Positions 7,916 through 17,065 of a stretch of 64,000 nt of DNA are shown here, one piece after another. Source of the stretch: Lentzea fradiae. GTDB taxonomy: Bacteria > Actinomycetota > Actinomycetes > Mycobacteriales > Pseudonocardiaceae. Position numbers and translations under genes: made by a program. A model generated the notes under the pieces. That model saw only the letters and a list, made by a program, of their open reading frames with translations. It had not been told where the DNA came from and made no database searches. The stretch's first letter is position 1. Every line of letters begins with the position of its first letter. The stretch is taken from NCBI RefSeq assembly GCF_900100955.1, contig NZ_FNCC01000002.1, forward strand, positions 186,001 through 250,000, in the 5' to 3' direction.

Positions 7916-8596
7916 ATGGACGAGCAGAAGCTCGCGAACCTGTTCCGCGACGCGGCGCACGACGCGCCACCGGCGTCCTTCGACGAGGCCGACATCCGCA
8001 CGGCGTCACGGCGCGCCACGCTGCGCCGACGCAACTCGATCGCGGCCGGCACCACTTTGGCCGTCGTCCTGGGTTTCGGCGGCGTCCTCGCGGCGAACTC
8101 CTGGTACGGCCATGACGCGAACACGTCGAGCAGCGCGGGTGCTGTGCAACAGAGGGACGACACGGCAAAATCGCCGATGACCCTGATGGAGGCCCAGCCT
8201 CCTGGCGAGAAGAACTTCCCTGGCGACGCCTCGTCCACGCAGGGGGACGTGGCGCAGCCGGGAAGCACCGGTTTCTCGACCGGTGCACGCGCAGTGCAGG
8301 GCTGCGCGGCGGTGGACCGGGAGCTCGCGGACGCCCTCGCCGGCGAGCTTTCGGTCTCACCGGACTTCGCGGCGCCGCCGTCGGTGTCGTGCTCGCCCGC
8401 CTCGCGGTCGGCCATGTTCCCCGTTGACGGCCTCACCGTCACCGCGATCGTCACGCCGGACGAGTTCGTGCCGCCGCCGGGCGCCGAGAAGGCCGTGACG
8501 GCCACCGGGCAGGACCTCTACGTGTTCACGCAGGGGGACGGCGAGCTGCAGGGCCAGGTCAGGCGGTTGGCCGACGCACTGGCCCCGAGGTTCTGA
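7916..8596 (+). CDS. Membrane-anchored partner of ECF sigma factor 1 (putative anti-sigma)
   Basis: 226 residues with a short acidic N-terminal cytosolic region, an arginine-rich stretch (RRATLRRR), one membrane helix at about residues 43-60 (AAGTTLAVVLGFGGVLAAN) and an extracytoplasmic domain with two cysteines. This topology and the position directly behind an ECF sigma gene fit a regulatory membrane partner. No zinc-binding H-X3-C-X2-C anti-sigma motif is visible, so the anti-sigma role is inferred from context only. Confidence 0.6.
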   Translation: MDEQKLANLFRDAAHDAPPASFDEADIRTASRRATLRRRNSIAAGTTLAVVLGFGGVLAANSWYGHDANTSSSAGAVQQRDDTAKSPMTLMEAQPPGEKNFPGDASSTQGDVAQPGSTGFSTGARAVQGCAAVDRELADALAGELSVSPDFAAPPSVSCSPASRSAMFPVDGLTVTAIVTPDEFVPPPGAEKAVTATGQDLYVFTQGDGELQGQVRRLADALAPRF

Positions 8597-8608
8597 GCGG
8601 ACGCCCAG

Positions 8609-8614
8609 TACGCT
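8609..8614 (+). promoter_or_regulatory. Possible -10 of the tetR-like gene
   Basis: TACGCT lies nine bases before the ATG at 8624, and no ribosome site is present. This would give a leaderless or almost leaderless message. Confidence 0.35.
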
Positions 8615-8623
8615 GGTTCGACT

Positions 8624-9211
8624 ATGACGGCAGCTACCCCGAAGGGTGAGCGCAGGCGGCAGGCGCTCGTCGAGGCGGCGTCCGAACTGCTCGTGGAGGG
8701 CGGGTTCGACGCGGTCAGGCACCGCGCGGTCGCCGAACGCGCAGGTCTGCCGCTCGCGTCGACCACCTACTACTTCGACTCGCTCGACGAGCTCGTCACC
8801 GCCGCCGTCGAGCTCCACGGCCGCACCGAGCTGGAGAGCTGCCGCAGACGTCTCGCCGCGACGCCGGCGGGCCGGCTGACCGACGACGACGTGCTGATCG
8901 AGTTCGTGCTGGACCTGCTGGTCGGCGAGGCCGTCACGGACACCGAGACGATGCTGCTGCGCTACGAGCGTCTTGTGGCGACGGGCCGCCGCCCGTACCT
9001 GCGGCCGTTGATGCGGGTGATGTCGAAGGAGCTGCACGAGCTGATCGCGGAGATCTTCGCCCGCTCCGGCAGGGACGTGCCGCGCGGCCGGATCGAGGAG
9101 CTGATCGCGCTCGTGGACGGGTCGGTGGTCAACTCGTTCATCGAGCTGAAGTCCGATCCGAGGGGTGTGGCGGCGAGGATGCTCCGTTCGGCTCTTTCGC
9201 GGGACGGGTGA
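8624..9211 (+). CDS. TetR-family transcriptional regulator
   Basis: 195 residues. The N-terminal helix-turn-helix is typical: GERRRQALVEAASELLVEGGFDAV, then HRAVAERAGLPLASTTYYFDSLDELV. The rest is the all-helical ligand and dimerisation domain, which does not predict a ligand. It lies between two ECF sigma modules on the same strand, with 27 bases to the gene before and 57 bases to the next start, and has its own possible promoter. No operator was recognised. Confidence 0.9.
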   Translation: MTAATPKGERRRQALVEAASELLVEGGFDAVRHRAVAERAGLPLASTTYYFDSLDELVTAAVELHGRTELESCRRRLAATPAGRLTDDDVLIEFVLDLLVGEAVTDTETMLLRYERLVATGRRPYLRPLMRVMSKELHELIAEIFARSGRDVPRGRIEELIALVDGSVVNSFIELKSDPRGVAARMLRSALSRDG

Positions 9212-9212
9212 T

Positions 9213-9240
9213 GCAACCCCGCGTTCCCCCGGCGCGTGTT
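9213..9240 (+). promoter_or_regulatory. ECF-type promoter of sigma gene 2
   Basis: GCAACC (9213-9218), 16-base spacer, CGTGTT (9235-9240), 28 bases before the start at 9269. The geometry is identical to 7295-7322. The -35 begins two bases after the stop codon of the tetR-like gene. Confidence 0.6.
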
Positions 9241-9268
9241 CCTGGGTGAGGACGCGAGAGGGGATCGC

Positions 9269-9802
9269 ATGCGCAAGGCCGATGAGCAGGGCTTTCGCGA
9301 GTTCGCGGCAGCCAATGCCGCGTCTTTGCGACGCACCGCCTATCTGTTCTGTGGCGACTGGCACACGGCAGAAGACCTGATGCAGTCGAGCCTCATGAAG
9401 ATGTACATGGCCTGGAAGCGCATCAAGGACCTCGACAACCTGATCGCGTACGCCCGCAAGGTGCTGCTGCGCACCTGGCTGGACGAGAAGCGCAGGCCGT
9501 GGCGCAGAGCCGAGCAGCGCGACGGCGAGCTGCCGGACGCCGCCGACCTCACCGTGGACCCGGACACCACCAGCGCGAAGCTGTGGGCGCGTGAGCTCGT
9601 GCACACCGCGTTGCTCCAGGTGCCTCCACGTCAACGAGCGGTGCTCGTGCTGCGTTATTTCGAGGACCTCTCGGTCGCCGAGGTGGCGGTGGCGATGGGG
9701 TGCTCCGAGGGAACGGTCAAAAGCCAGACGGCGCGCGGTCTCGCGACACTGCGCACCATCGTGGAGAAGCTCGACAACAGTTCGGGGAGGGTCGCGTCGT
9801 GA
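9269..9802 (+). CDS. ECF RNA polymerase sigma factor (SigE-family type), paralogue
   Basis: 177 residues from ATG 9269, behind a GAGGGG ribosome site; an in-frame GTG at 9236 overlaps the predicted promoter and is rejected. Region 2 has RRTAYLFCGDWHTAEDLMQ; region 4 has PPRQRAVLVLRYFEDLSVAE...CSEGTVKSQTARGL. It is closely related to the sigma factor at 7362. The stop overlaps the GTG of the next gene (GTGA), so sigma factor and membrane partner are made together. Confidence 0.9.
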   Translation: MRKADEQGFREFAAANAASLRRTAYLFCGDWHTAEDLMQSSLMKMYMAWKRIKDLDNLIAYARKVLLRTWLDEKRRPWRRAEQRDGELPDAADLTVDPDTTSAKLWARELVHTALLQVPPRQRAVLVLRYFEDLSVAEVAVAMGCSEGTVKSQTARGLATLRTIVEKLDNSSGRVAS

Positions 9803-10548
9803 GTGAGCAGGAGATCCGCGAGGGGATGCTGCTGGCCGTCTGGGACGAGCCGCCCCTCGACTTCGACCCCGACACCCTGATCAGGCGGGTCGAGCAGAAA
9901 AAAAGTCGTCGTCGAGCGCTGGTGGCGGTGGGCGTGGCGACGGCGATGATCGTCGTGGCGTCGTTCGCCCTGCCGGGGCTGCTGCCGCGGGACCGGGAGG
10001 ACCAGCTGGCCTCCGAGGGGCCGGCTCCGTCGGCCTCGGTCCGGCCGAGCGAGCCGGACGACAAGCGCGCCCAGCGCATCGGCGACCTGTTGTCGGAGCG
10101 GCTGATGACGATGAGGCCGGAGCTCGCGGACGTCTACGCCACCACCCGCTCCGGCCACCCCTACTCCGGGCCGACGTCCACCACGAGAGCGCCGGGTGAC
10201 CCGGACATCTCGGGCCACGTCCTGTTCACCGACCAGATCGGGCCGACGGCGCTGCGGGTCGAGGTGGGCAAGCTCGGGTTTGGCAAGAGCGGGTTCTGCT
10301 TCGGCGCGCTGGCCTGCCGGGACCTGCAGCAGAAGGACGGCTCGGTCGTCACCGAGGCCGAGTTCACCGACGGCGGTCCGGACATCGTCAGGGCGGAGTC
10401 CGTCCGGGTGTTCCAGGACGGGCTCGTCGTGCGCATGGGCTCCTTCAGCTACAACCCGGCGACGGGTGCCGGGCTGCGGCAGACGGTGCCGTTGCGGGTA
10501 AGCGTGCTCACAACGCTCGTGACCGACAACGCCATCCCCTGGCGGTGA
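9799..10548 (+). CDS. Membrane-anchored partner of ECF sigma factor 2 (putative anti-sigma)
   Basis: 249 residues from GTG 9799, overlapping the sigma-factor stop by four bases, with a GGGGAGGG ribosome site. The short N-terminal cytosolic part (LLAVWDEPPLDFDPDTLIRRVEQ) is followed by KKSRRR and one membrane helix at about residues 40-60. A Pro/Ser linker leads to an extracytoplasmic domain with two cysteines in FCFGALACRD. The organisation parallels the protein at 7916, although direct similarity is low. No zinc anti-sigma motif is seen, so the role is inferred from operon structure. Confidence 0.6.
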   Translation: MSEQEIREGMLLAVWDEPPLDFDPDTLIRRVEQKKSRRRALVAVGVATAMIVVASFALPGLLPRDREDQLASEGPAPSASVRPSEPDDKRAQRIGDLLSERLMTMRPELADVYATTRSGHPYSGPTSTTRAPGDPDISGHVLFTDQIGPTALRVEVGKLGFGKSGFCFGALACRDLQQKDGSVVTEAEFTDGGPDIVRAESVRVFQDGLVVRMGSFSYNPATGAGLRQTVPLRVSVLTTLVTDNAIPWR

Positions 10549-10561
10549 GGTCCGCGTGCAC

Positions 10562-10567
10562 TAGCCT
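10562..10567 (+). promoter_or_regulatory. Leaderless -10 element of purB
   Basis: TAGCCT ends six bases before the GTG at 10574, and no ribosome site precedes the start. Confidence 0.55.
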
Positions 10568-10573
10568 GGCGCC

Positions 10574-11992
10574 GTGAGCAAGCCGCGCATCGCCAACGTC
10601 CTCGCAGGTCGCTACGCCTCCACGTCCCTCGCGACGCTCTGGTCGGCCGAGCACAAGATCGTGCTGGAACGCCAGCTGTGGCTCGCCGTGCTGCGTGCCC
10701 AGGCCGCGGCCGGCATCGACGTGCCGGAGACCGCGGTCGCCGACTACGAACGCGTGCTGGAGCAGGTCGACCTGGAGTCGATCGCCGCGCGCGAGCGGGT
10801 GACGCGCCACGACGTGAAGGCGCGCATCGAGGAGTTCAACGCCCTCGCGGGCCACGAGCAGGTCCACAAGGGCATGACCTCGCGCGACCTGACCGAGAAC
10901 GTCGAGCAGCTGCAGGTGCTGCGCTCGCTGGAGCTGATCAGGTCGAAGGTCGCCGCCGTGCTGGGCCGTCTCGCGCGGCTCGCCGCCGAGCACTCGGACC
11001 TCGTCATGGCCGGCCGTTCGCACAACGTGGCCGCGCAGGCGACGACGCTGGGCAAGCGGTTCGCGACCGGCGCGGACGAGCTGCTGGTGGCGTTCCACCG
11101 CCTCGACGAGCTGATCGCCCGCTACCCGCTGCGCGGCGTCAAGGGCCCGGTCGGCACCGCCCAGGACATGCTCGACCTGCTCGGCTCGCAGGAGAAGCTC
11201 GCGGAGCTGGAGCGCACGGTCGCGGGTCACCTCGGCTTCGAGCGCGTGCTCACCTCGGTGGGCCAGGTCTACCCGCGCTCGCTGGACTTCGACGTCGTCT
11301 CGACGCTCGTGCAGCTCGCCGCCGCGCCGTCGTCGGTCGCCAAGACCATCCGGCTGATGGCGGGCCACGAGCTCGTGACAGAGGGCTTCAAGCCCGGCCA
11401 GGTCGGCTCCAGTGCCATGCCGCACAAGATGAACACGCGGTCGTGCGAGCGCGTCAACGGCTTCGCGGTGATCCTGCGCGGCTACCTGTCGATGGTCGGC
11501 GAGCTGGCGGGCGACCAGTGGAACGAGGGCGACGTGTCGTGCTCGGTGGTCCGCCGGGTCGCGCTGCCCGACGCGTTCTTCGCGTTCGACGGCCTGCTGG
11601 AGACGTTCCTGACGGTGCTGGACGAGTTCGGTGCCTACCCGGCCGTCGTCGCCCGTGAGCTGGACCGCTACCTGCCGTTCCTCGGCACGACGAAGGTCCT
11701 GATGGCGGCCGTGCGCGCCGGTGTCGGCCGCGAGACCGCGCACGAGGCCATCAAGGAGAACGCGGTGGCCGTCGCGCTCGCGATGCGCGAGCAGGGCCTC
11801 GCGCAGAACGACCTGCTGGACCGCCTGGCCGCCGACGAGCGCCTGCCGCTCGACCGGGCCGCGCTGGACGCGCTGCTGGCCGACCGCCTGTCGTTCACCG
11901 GCGTGGCGTCGGCGCAGGTCGCGTCCGTGGTGGAGCAGGTCGCCGCGGTGGTGGACAAGTACCCGGCCTACGAACCGGAGCCGATCCTGTGA
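10574..11992 (+). CDS. purB: Adenylosuccinate lyase
   Basis: 472-residue cytosolic fumarase/aspartase-superfamily enzyme. In purine synthesis it releases fumarate from SAICAR (to AICAR) and from adenylosuccinate (to AMP). The superfamily signature is present as GSSAMPHKMNTRSCERV (near residue 278), with the upstream histidine region in HKGMTSRDLTENVE and RSHNVAAQATTLGKRF. The length fits the family. It overlaps the MOSC gene by four bases (GTGA). purC follows at 13325, as in other actinobacteria. Confidence 0.95.
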   Translation: MSKPRIANVLAGRYASTSLATLWSAEHKIVLERQLWLAVLRAQAAAGIDVPETAVADYERVLEQVDLESIAARERVTRHDVKARIEEFNALAGHEQVHKGMTSRDLTENVEQLQVLRSLELIRSKVAAVLGRLARLAAEHSDLVMAGRSHNVAAQATTLGKRFATGADELLVAFHRLDELIARYPLRGVKGPVGTAQDMLDLLGSQEKLAELERTVAGHLGFERVLTSVGQVYPRSLDFDVVSTLVQLAAAPSSVAKTIRLMAGHELVTEGFKPGQVGSSAMPHKMNTRSCERVNGFAVILRGYLSMVGELAGDQWNEGDVSCSVVRRVALPDAFFAFDGLLETFLTVLDEFGAYPAVVARELDRYLPFLGTTKVLMAAVRAGVGRETAHEAIKENAVAVALAMREQGLAQNDLLDRLAADERLPLDRAALDALLADRLSFTGVASAQVASVVEQVAAVVDKYPAYEPEPIL

Positions 11993-12786
11993 TCGTGTCG
12001 GGCCTGCACGTCTACCCCGTCAAGGGGTGCGCCGGGTACGCCGTCACGTCCTCGCCCGTCGGCCCCACCGGGCTGCGGGGCGACCGGATGATGATGCTCG
12101 TCGACGACGAGGGCGTGTTCCTGTCGCAGCGCAAGGTTCCGGAGCTGGCCGCGCTGCGTCCGTCCCTCGTGGACTCCTCGCTGGTGATCGGCGGGGAGTC
12201 GTTCCCGGTCGTCGTCGACGGGCCGCGGGTCCCGGTCGTCGTGCACAAGTGGCAGGGCACCGGGATCGACCAGGGCGAGGCCGCCGCCGCGTACTTCTCC
12301 GACGCGCTGGGCAGGTCCGTGCGTCTCGTGCGGATGCCTCCCGACGTGCGCCGGGAGTCCGGCGGGCACACGAGCGGCCTGGTCGGGTACGCGGACGCGC
12401 ACGCGCTGCTGGTGCTCTCCCTGTCCTCTTTGGACGCGTTGAACGAGCGCATCCTGGAACGCGGCGGAGCGCCGGTGCCGATGAACCGCTTCCGCCCCAA
12501 CGTCGTCGTGTCCGGCTGGCCGGAACCGCACACCGAGGACCGGGTGCGGCGCGCGGTCGTCGGGGACGTGGAACTGGGCTACGCCAAGGACTGCGTGCGG
12601 TGCGTGGTGCCGATGGTGGACCAGGAGACCGGCCGGAGGGACGGCCCGGAACCGACGAGGACGCTCGCCACCTACCGGCGCGACCCGGACGGCGGCGTGA
12701 CGTTCGGGATGAAGGCGGCCGTCGTCAGCCCGGGCACGATCGCCGTGGGCGACAAGATCGACGTGCTGGAGTGGGCTGAGGTCTGA
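11989..12786 (+). CDS. MOSC-domain protein (molybdenum-cofactor sulfurase-like)
   Basis: 265 residues. The N-terminal MOSC beta-barrel (VSGLHVYPVKGCAGYAV, GLRGDRMMMLVD) precedes the MOSC domain, which has the conserved asparagine/arginine patch FRPNVVVSGWPEP and the cysteine motif KDCVRCVVPMVDQETG. MOSC proteins bind molybdenum cofactor and handle sulfur or N-hydroxylated substrates; the partner here is unknown. The GTG start overlaps the purB stop. Confidence 0.85.
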   Translation: MIVSGLHVYPVKGCAGYAVTSSPVGPTGLRGDRMMMLVDDEGVFLSQRKVPELAALRPSLVDSSLVIGGESFPVVVDGPRVPVVVHKWQGTGIDQGEAAAAYFSDALGRSVRLVRMPPDVRRESGGHTSGLVGYADAHALLVLSLSSLDALNERILERGGAPVPMNRFRPNVVVSGWPEPHTEDRVRRAVVGDVELGYAKDCVRCVVPMVDQETGRRDGPEPTRTLATYRRDPDGGVTFGMKAAVVSPGTIAVGDKIDVLEWAEV

Positions 12787-12792
12787 GTGCCG

Positions 12793-13236
12793 TCAGGGCT
12801 TCTGCCAGCGCAGGCGGTCGCCGCGCTGAGGGTCCTTGCGGCACACCAGCTGTTCGTCCCGCAGCCCGATGCCGGTCGCGCCCTCCGGGTTGCAGGACGC
12901 GTTCTCGATGACGAGGAGTCCGCGCTGAGGGGGCTCCGTCGTCGTCGGAGGCTGCTGCTCCGGCGGAGCGCTCTGCACGGGCTGGGGGTTGTCCGGCTGC
13001 GTCACCCGCGTCGTGGTGGTCGTCGTCGTGGTCGTGGTCGACGTCTTGACCGAGATCTCGGCGAGGTCCGGGGTCGGCACGATGCTCACCGACTGGGTGA
13101 CGCTCGTGTTCTGCGAGCCCGACGGCGGCGCGGAGGACACCGGGTCGGAGCTGAGGCTCCACCCCACGACGCCCAGCACGACGAGCAACCCCGCGCTGAC
13201 GAGCATCGGGATCAGTAGCGACTTCCGGGTGAACAC
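12793..13236 (-). CDS. Membrane-anchored or secreted protein with Thr tract
   Basis: 147 residues from GTG at 13236. A lysine/arginine start is followed by one hydrophobic helix (about residues 7-27), so it is either an uncleaved anchor or a signal peptide. The middle has a ten-residue threonine run and a Pro/Gln-rich linker, typical of extracytoplasmic spacers. The C-terminal 35 residues contain two cysteines (NASCNPEG and EQLVCRKD) and may form a small disulfide-bonded unit. No family is recognised. It converges on the MOSC gene with only six bases between them and diverges from purC. Confidence 0.75.
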   Translation of the reverse strand: MFTRKSLLIPMLVSAGLLVVLGVVGWSLSSDPVSSAPPSGSQNTSVTQSVSIVPTPDLAEISVKTSTTTTTTTTTTRVTQPDNPQPVQSAPPEQQPPTTTEPPQRGLLVIENASCNPEGATGIGLRDEQLVCRKDPQRGDRLRWQKP

Positions 13237-13242
13237 GGGTGC

Positions 13243-13248
13243 ACCTTA
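13243..13248 (-). promoter_or_regulatory. Leaderless -10 element of the 13236 gene
   Basis: On the minus strand TAAGGT ends six bases before the GTG at 13236. It is back to back with the purC promoter at 13312-13317. Confidence 0.5.
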
Positions 13249-13311
13249 GGCGTGTTCTCGCGCGATCTGTAGTAGTGCGGGGTGTGCATCGGTCACGGGT
13301 GTATCGGCACG

Positions 13312-13317
13312 TAGGCT
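13312..13317 (+). promoter_or_regulatory. Leaderless -10 element of purC
   Basis: TAGGCT ends seven bases before the GTG at 13325; no ribosome site is visible. Confidence 0.55.
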
Positions 13318-13324
13318 GACCAGC

Positions 13325-14200
<876 letters not shown>

Positions 14201-14213
14201 GCCGGCGCCCGCG

Positions 14214-14837
14214 TCAGACCGCCGTCTCCTCGCCGGGCGTCAGCAGCCGGACGTCCGTGCCCTCCGGCTTGAGCATGTCGAAGAACCGGACGGCCATCTG
14301 CGGCGACGAGAGCGTCTTCTCGTGGATCGGCACGGCCACGCGGGGCTTCACGGCACGCATGAAGTCGACGGCCTCCCCGGTGCGCAGCCACGGCGCACCG
14401 GCGGGCAGGCCGAGCACGTCGACGTCCTCGTCGGGCACGAACAGCGAGTCGCCGGGGTGGTAGAACGCGCCGTCGCCGATCACGTAGCCGGCGTTCGGGA
14501 TGCCGGGGATGTCCTCGTGGATGATCGCGTGCTGCCCGCCGACGACCCGCACACCCGTGCCGCCGATCTTGAAGGTGTCACCGGGGCGGGCCACCGCGGC
14601 GTTCTCGACGGTGGGCGCCGTGCCCTCGTCGACGATGAACTGGGCCTGCGGGTTGGCCTCGAGCAGCGCGGGCAGCCGTTCGGTGTCCAGGTGGTCGAAG
14701 TGCTGGTGCGTGATCAGCACCGCGTCCAGGTCCGTCAGCTCCTCGAACCCCGCGGAGAACGTGCCGGGGTCGATCAGGATTCGCGCGTCGCCCGTGTCGA
14801 GGAGCACGCAGGCATGACCGAAATGGACAACTCGCAT
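14214..14837 (-). CDS. Metal-dependent hydrolase, MBL fold (UPF0173-like)
   Basis: 207-residue metallo-beta-lactamase-fold protein of the small UPF0173/UlaG-like type. The metal site is HQHFDH in ITHQHFDHLD; further ligands are expected in GGQHAIIHEDIP and FYHPGDSLF, and the C-terminal histidine is in PIHEKTLSS. The natural substrate is unknown. A GGAGGG ribosome site lies seven bases before the ATG at 14837. It converges on purC with 13 bases between stops. Confidence 0.85.
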   Translation of the reverse strand: MRVVHFGHACVLLDTGDARILIDPGTFSAGFEELTDLDAVLITHQHFDHLDTERLPALLEANPQAQFIVDEGTAPTVENAAVARPGDTFKIGGTGVRVVGGQHAIIHEDIPGIPNAGYVIGDGAFYHPGDSLFVPDEDVDVLGLPAGAPWLRTGEAVDFMRAVKPRVAVPIHEKTLSSPQMAVRFFDMLKPEGTDVRLLTPGEETAV

Positions 14838-14911
14838 GGTGAACCCTCCAACGTCCCTGCTACCACCACCACTACACCCGCTCGGGCGTCAAGGTCGCAA
14901 ACGCGGGCGTC

Positions 14912-14937
14912 CGGACTGACGAGAAATTCTCAGTCCG
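14912..14937 (-). terminator. Hairpin downstream of the epimerase gene
   Basis: Perfect 8-bp arms CGGACTGA (14912-14919) and TCAGTCCG (14930-14937) enclose a 10-nt loop with AT-rich bases, 28 bases past the epimerase stop. Confidence 0.5.
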
Positions 14938-14964
14938 TGAGGGCTCGAACCTCATCACCGCGGA

Positions 14965-15939
14965 TCAGCTCACCGCCTTGAGGATCTCCTGCTCCTCCTC
15001 GCTGGTCAGCCCGGCCTTGCGGGGCCGGTCCAGCCCGAGGCCGCGTTCGTGTTCCAGCGCGGCGAGCGCGGTCTCGGCGAGCGGCCGGGGCTTGAGCCCG
15101 GCGGCGAGCGCCGCGCTGACGTCGCGCCCGACCATGCCCGCCCACTCCGCGGGCAGCCACAACGGCAGCGACCGCGGCCCCGCCCACGGGTTGACCCCCA
15201 GCTCCCGCAACACCTCCTCGCTCACGGGGACCAGCTGCGTCCCCGGCGCCGCCGTCGCCCCCGCCATCTCCCCGATGGCCATCTGGAACGGCGTGACCGG
15301 CCCGGTCGCGTCGTAGGTGCCGGTGACCCGCTCCTCGGCCGCGAACACGATCCACCGCGCCAGGTCCCGCACGTCGATGTGCTGCACCCCCAGCTCGGGG
15401 CTGTCCGGCACGACGACCCGCCCACCCCTGCTGAGCCGGGCGGGCCAGTACCCGAACCGGTCGGTCGGGTCGTCCGGCCCGGTGATCAGCCCGGCCCTGA
15501 CGACGAGCTCCCGCCCCGCCACCACCTCGCGCACGGCGTTCTCGCTGGCCACCTTGACGCTGCCGTACCGCTCCGCCGTGAACTCCGCGGCCGGGTCGTC
15601 CTCCAGCGGCGGCAGCAGCTCGTCCGTCGCGTGGTCCGCGTAGACCGAGATGCTGGAGACGAACGTCCAGTGCGGCGTCGTGCCCCCGAACGCCTCCAAC
15701 GCGTCCCGCACCCAGTTCACCGAGTACTTCGCCACGTCGACCACGGCGTCGAACCGCTCCCCGGCGAGCTGGTCGAAGGCACCGGGCCTGTTCCGGTCGA
15801 TCGAGACGAGCCGGGCACCCTCCGGCACCCCGCCGGAGGCACCACGCGCGCCGCACACCACGTCGTGGCCCCGGCGCACTGCTTCCGCCGTGACGGCCTT
15901 GCTGAGGAAGACGGTTCCGCCGAGCACCAGGATCTTCAT
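14965..15939 (-). CDS. NAD-dependent epimerase/dehydratase family protein
   Basis: 324 residues from the ATG at 15939 (an ATG at 15951 is possible). It is an extended short-chain dehydrogenase fold with an N-terminal nucleotide loop of type G-G-T-x-F (MKILVLGGTVFLSK). The catalytic YxxxK appears as RYGSVKVASE, and FVSSISVYADH supplies the preceding serine. The GGTxFL loop and the long C-terminal half resemble the 'NAD-dependent epimerase-like reductase' group rather than UDP-sugar epimerases, so the substrate is unclear. It is monocistronic, with a terminator behind it. Confidence 0.8.
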   Translation of the reverse strand: MKILVLGGTVFLSKAVTAEAVRRGHDVVCGARGASGGVPEGARLVSIDRNRPGAFDQLAGERFDAVVDVAKYSVNWVRDALEAFGGTTPHWTFVSSISVYADHATDELLPPLEDDPAAEFTAERYGSVKVASENAVREVVAGRELVVRAGLITGPDDPTDRFGYWPARLSRGGRVVVPDSPELGVQHIDVRDLARWIVFAAEERVTGTYDATGPVTPFQMAIGEMAGATAAPGTQLVPVSEEVLRELGVNPWAGPRSLPLWLPAEWAGMVGRDVSAALAAGLKPRPLAETALAALEHERGLGLDRPRKAGLTSEEEQEILKAVS

Positions 15940-16009
15940 GATCCCCAGCATCCTTCGGCGGGCGGCGCGGTGCCACCCCGGTCTGCTGACGGCGAAACAC
16001 CTCGTTGTG

Positions 16010-16593
16010 ATGAGTTCGGTGAAGGACCGTTCGGGTCCGGCCGATGAACGTTCCGTGAGTCTGCACGCCTTCGTCGACGAATCGCGACGAAACGACACGT
16101 ACCTGCTGGCCGCGGCCGTGGTATCGCCCGGACAGCTGACCAAACTGCGCAAGCTGCTCACAGGGTTGCGCATGCCGAACCAGCGTGGGCTGCACTTCAA
16201 GAAGGAAACTCCCGCGCGTCGCAGGCAGATTCTGTCCACCCTGCTCCAAGCCGTGGTCCACGTCGACGTCTACCTCGCTTGTTGTCGAACAGGCGAAGAG
16301 CGGGCACGCCGGACGTGCGTTGCCAGGCTGACGAGCGACATGGTGAAACTCGGTGTCACGCGCCTGGTGTTCGACAGCCGAGAAGTCCGGGATGATCATG
16401 ACCTGCTGACCATCCGCACGGCTCTCGGCCCGTTGGCATGGGAACGGGGCTGTTCTACGAGCACGTGCCCAGCCAGAACGATCCGCTGTTGTGGATCGCT
16501 GATGTCGTGGCCTGGTGCTACGGCGCGGGTGGTGACTGGCGGCGCCGGGTCCAGCCGCTGGTGGGCGAGATCATCGACACGAGAAAGCCCTAG
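16010..16593 (+). pseudogene. Frameshifted DUF3800-like gene
   Basis: The first part (ATG 16010 or GTG 16055) encodes a protein starting SLHAFVDES, with LHFKKE and LVFDSRE motifs, in one frame up to about 16440. The matching C-terminus (LLWIADVVAWCYGAGGDW, ending at TAG 16591-16593) lies in the frame one base back. Together they give a normal-looking DUF3800-type protein, so one base appears to be missing near 16425-16445. No slippery heptamer is evident. The uninterrupted first frame instead ends in Cys/Ser/Arg-rich nonsense at 16597. It is either a pseudogene or a sequencing error. Confidence 0.65.
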
Positions 16594-16602
16594 ATAGCGC
16601 GA

Positions 16603-16638
16603 AGCACGGCGGCCGACCGTCCGGACGGGCACCGTGCT
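16603..16638 (+). terminator. Hairpin after the frameshifted gene
   Basis: Outer arms AGCACGG (16603-16609) and CCGTGCT (16632-16638) enclose a perfect palindrome CCGTCCGGACGG (16617-16628). Confidence 0.45.
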
Positions 16639-16755
16639 CACTTCTCCGGCTTACGGGCCGAAGCTGGCTCGAGGTTAGCAAATCCCGCGACCAGGACAAG
16701 TTTGTTCACTCCATGGTGGAGTGCCTGGAGAATGTGCCCCCGCACACCTGTCGAG

Positions 16756-16782
16756 TTGATGAACACCCAGGTCAGGTAGGCT
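16756..16782 (+). promoter_or_regulatory. Probable promoter of purSQL
   Basis: TTGATG (16756-16761), 15-base spacer and TAGGCT (16777-16782). Transcription would start about 36 bases upstream of purS, leaving room for the CGGGAGCA ribosome site seen before the GTG at 16826. Unlike purB and purC, this operon is therefore leadered. Confidence 0.45.
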
Positions 16783-16825
16783 CTGCGAGTACCGCCAGCC
16801 CCCTCAAACCCGGGAGCAGTCTGTC

Positions 16826-17065
16826 GTGGCCCGAGTCGTCGTCGACGTCATGCCGAAGCCCGAAATTCTCGACCCGCAAGGCCAGGCGGTGGCGAACGCG
16901 CTGCCGCGCCTCGGTTTCGACGGCATCACCGCCGTCCGCCAGGGCAAGCACTTCGAGCTGGAGGTCGCCGACGACGTCGACGACGCCACGCTCGCCAAGA
17001 TCGCTGAGACCTTCCTCGCGAACCCCGTGATCGAGGACTGGACCGTGCGCAGGGTCGAGGCATGA
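16826..17065 (+). CDS. purS: FGAM synthase subunit PurS
   Basis: 79-residue small subunit needed by the short bacterial PurL; it bridges PurL and PurQ and helps pass ammonia. Visible are [20 protein letters not shown] and [20 protein letters not shown], the standard family pattern. The gene overlaps purQ by four bases (ATGA), keeping the three subunits in step. Confidence 0.95.
   Translation: MARVVVDVMPKPEILDPQGQAVANALPRLGFDGITAVRQGKHFELEVADDVDDATLAKIAETFLANPVIEDWTVRRVEA

Noticed and set aside
14938..14954. tRNA T-arm-like hairpin (minus strand, TTCGAGC loop with a 5-bp stem)
   Set aside because: No D-arm, anticodon arm or matching acceptor strand is present upstream, and the adjacent bases belong to the terminator hairpin. 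Treated as chance.
16425..16445. Programmed -1 frameshift in the DUF3800-like gene
   Set aside because: The frame change is of the -1 type but no slippery heptamer or downstream stimulatory structure is evident; a one-base loss is simpler.
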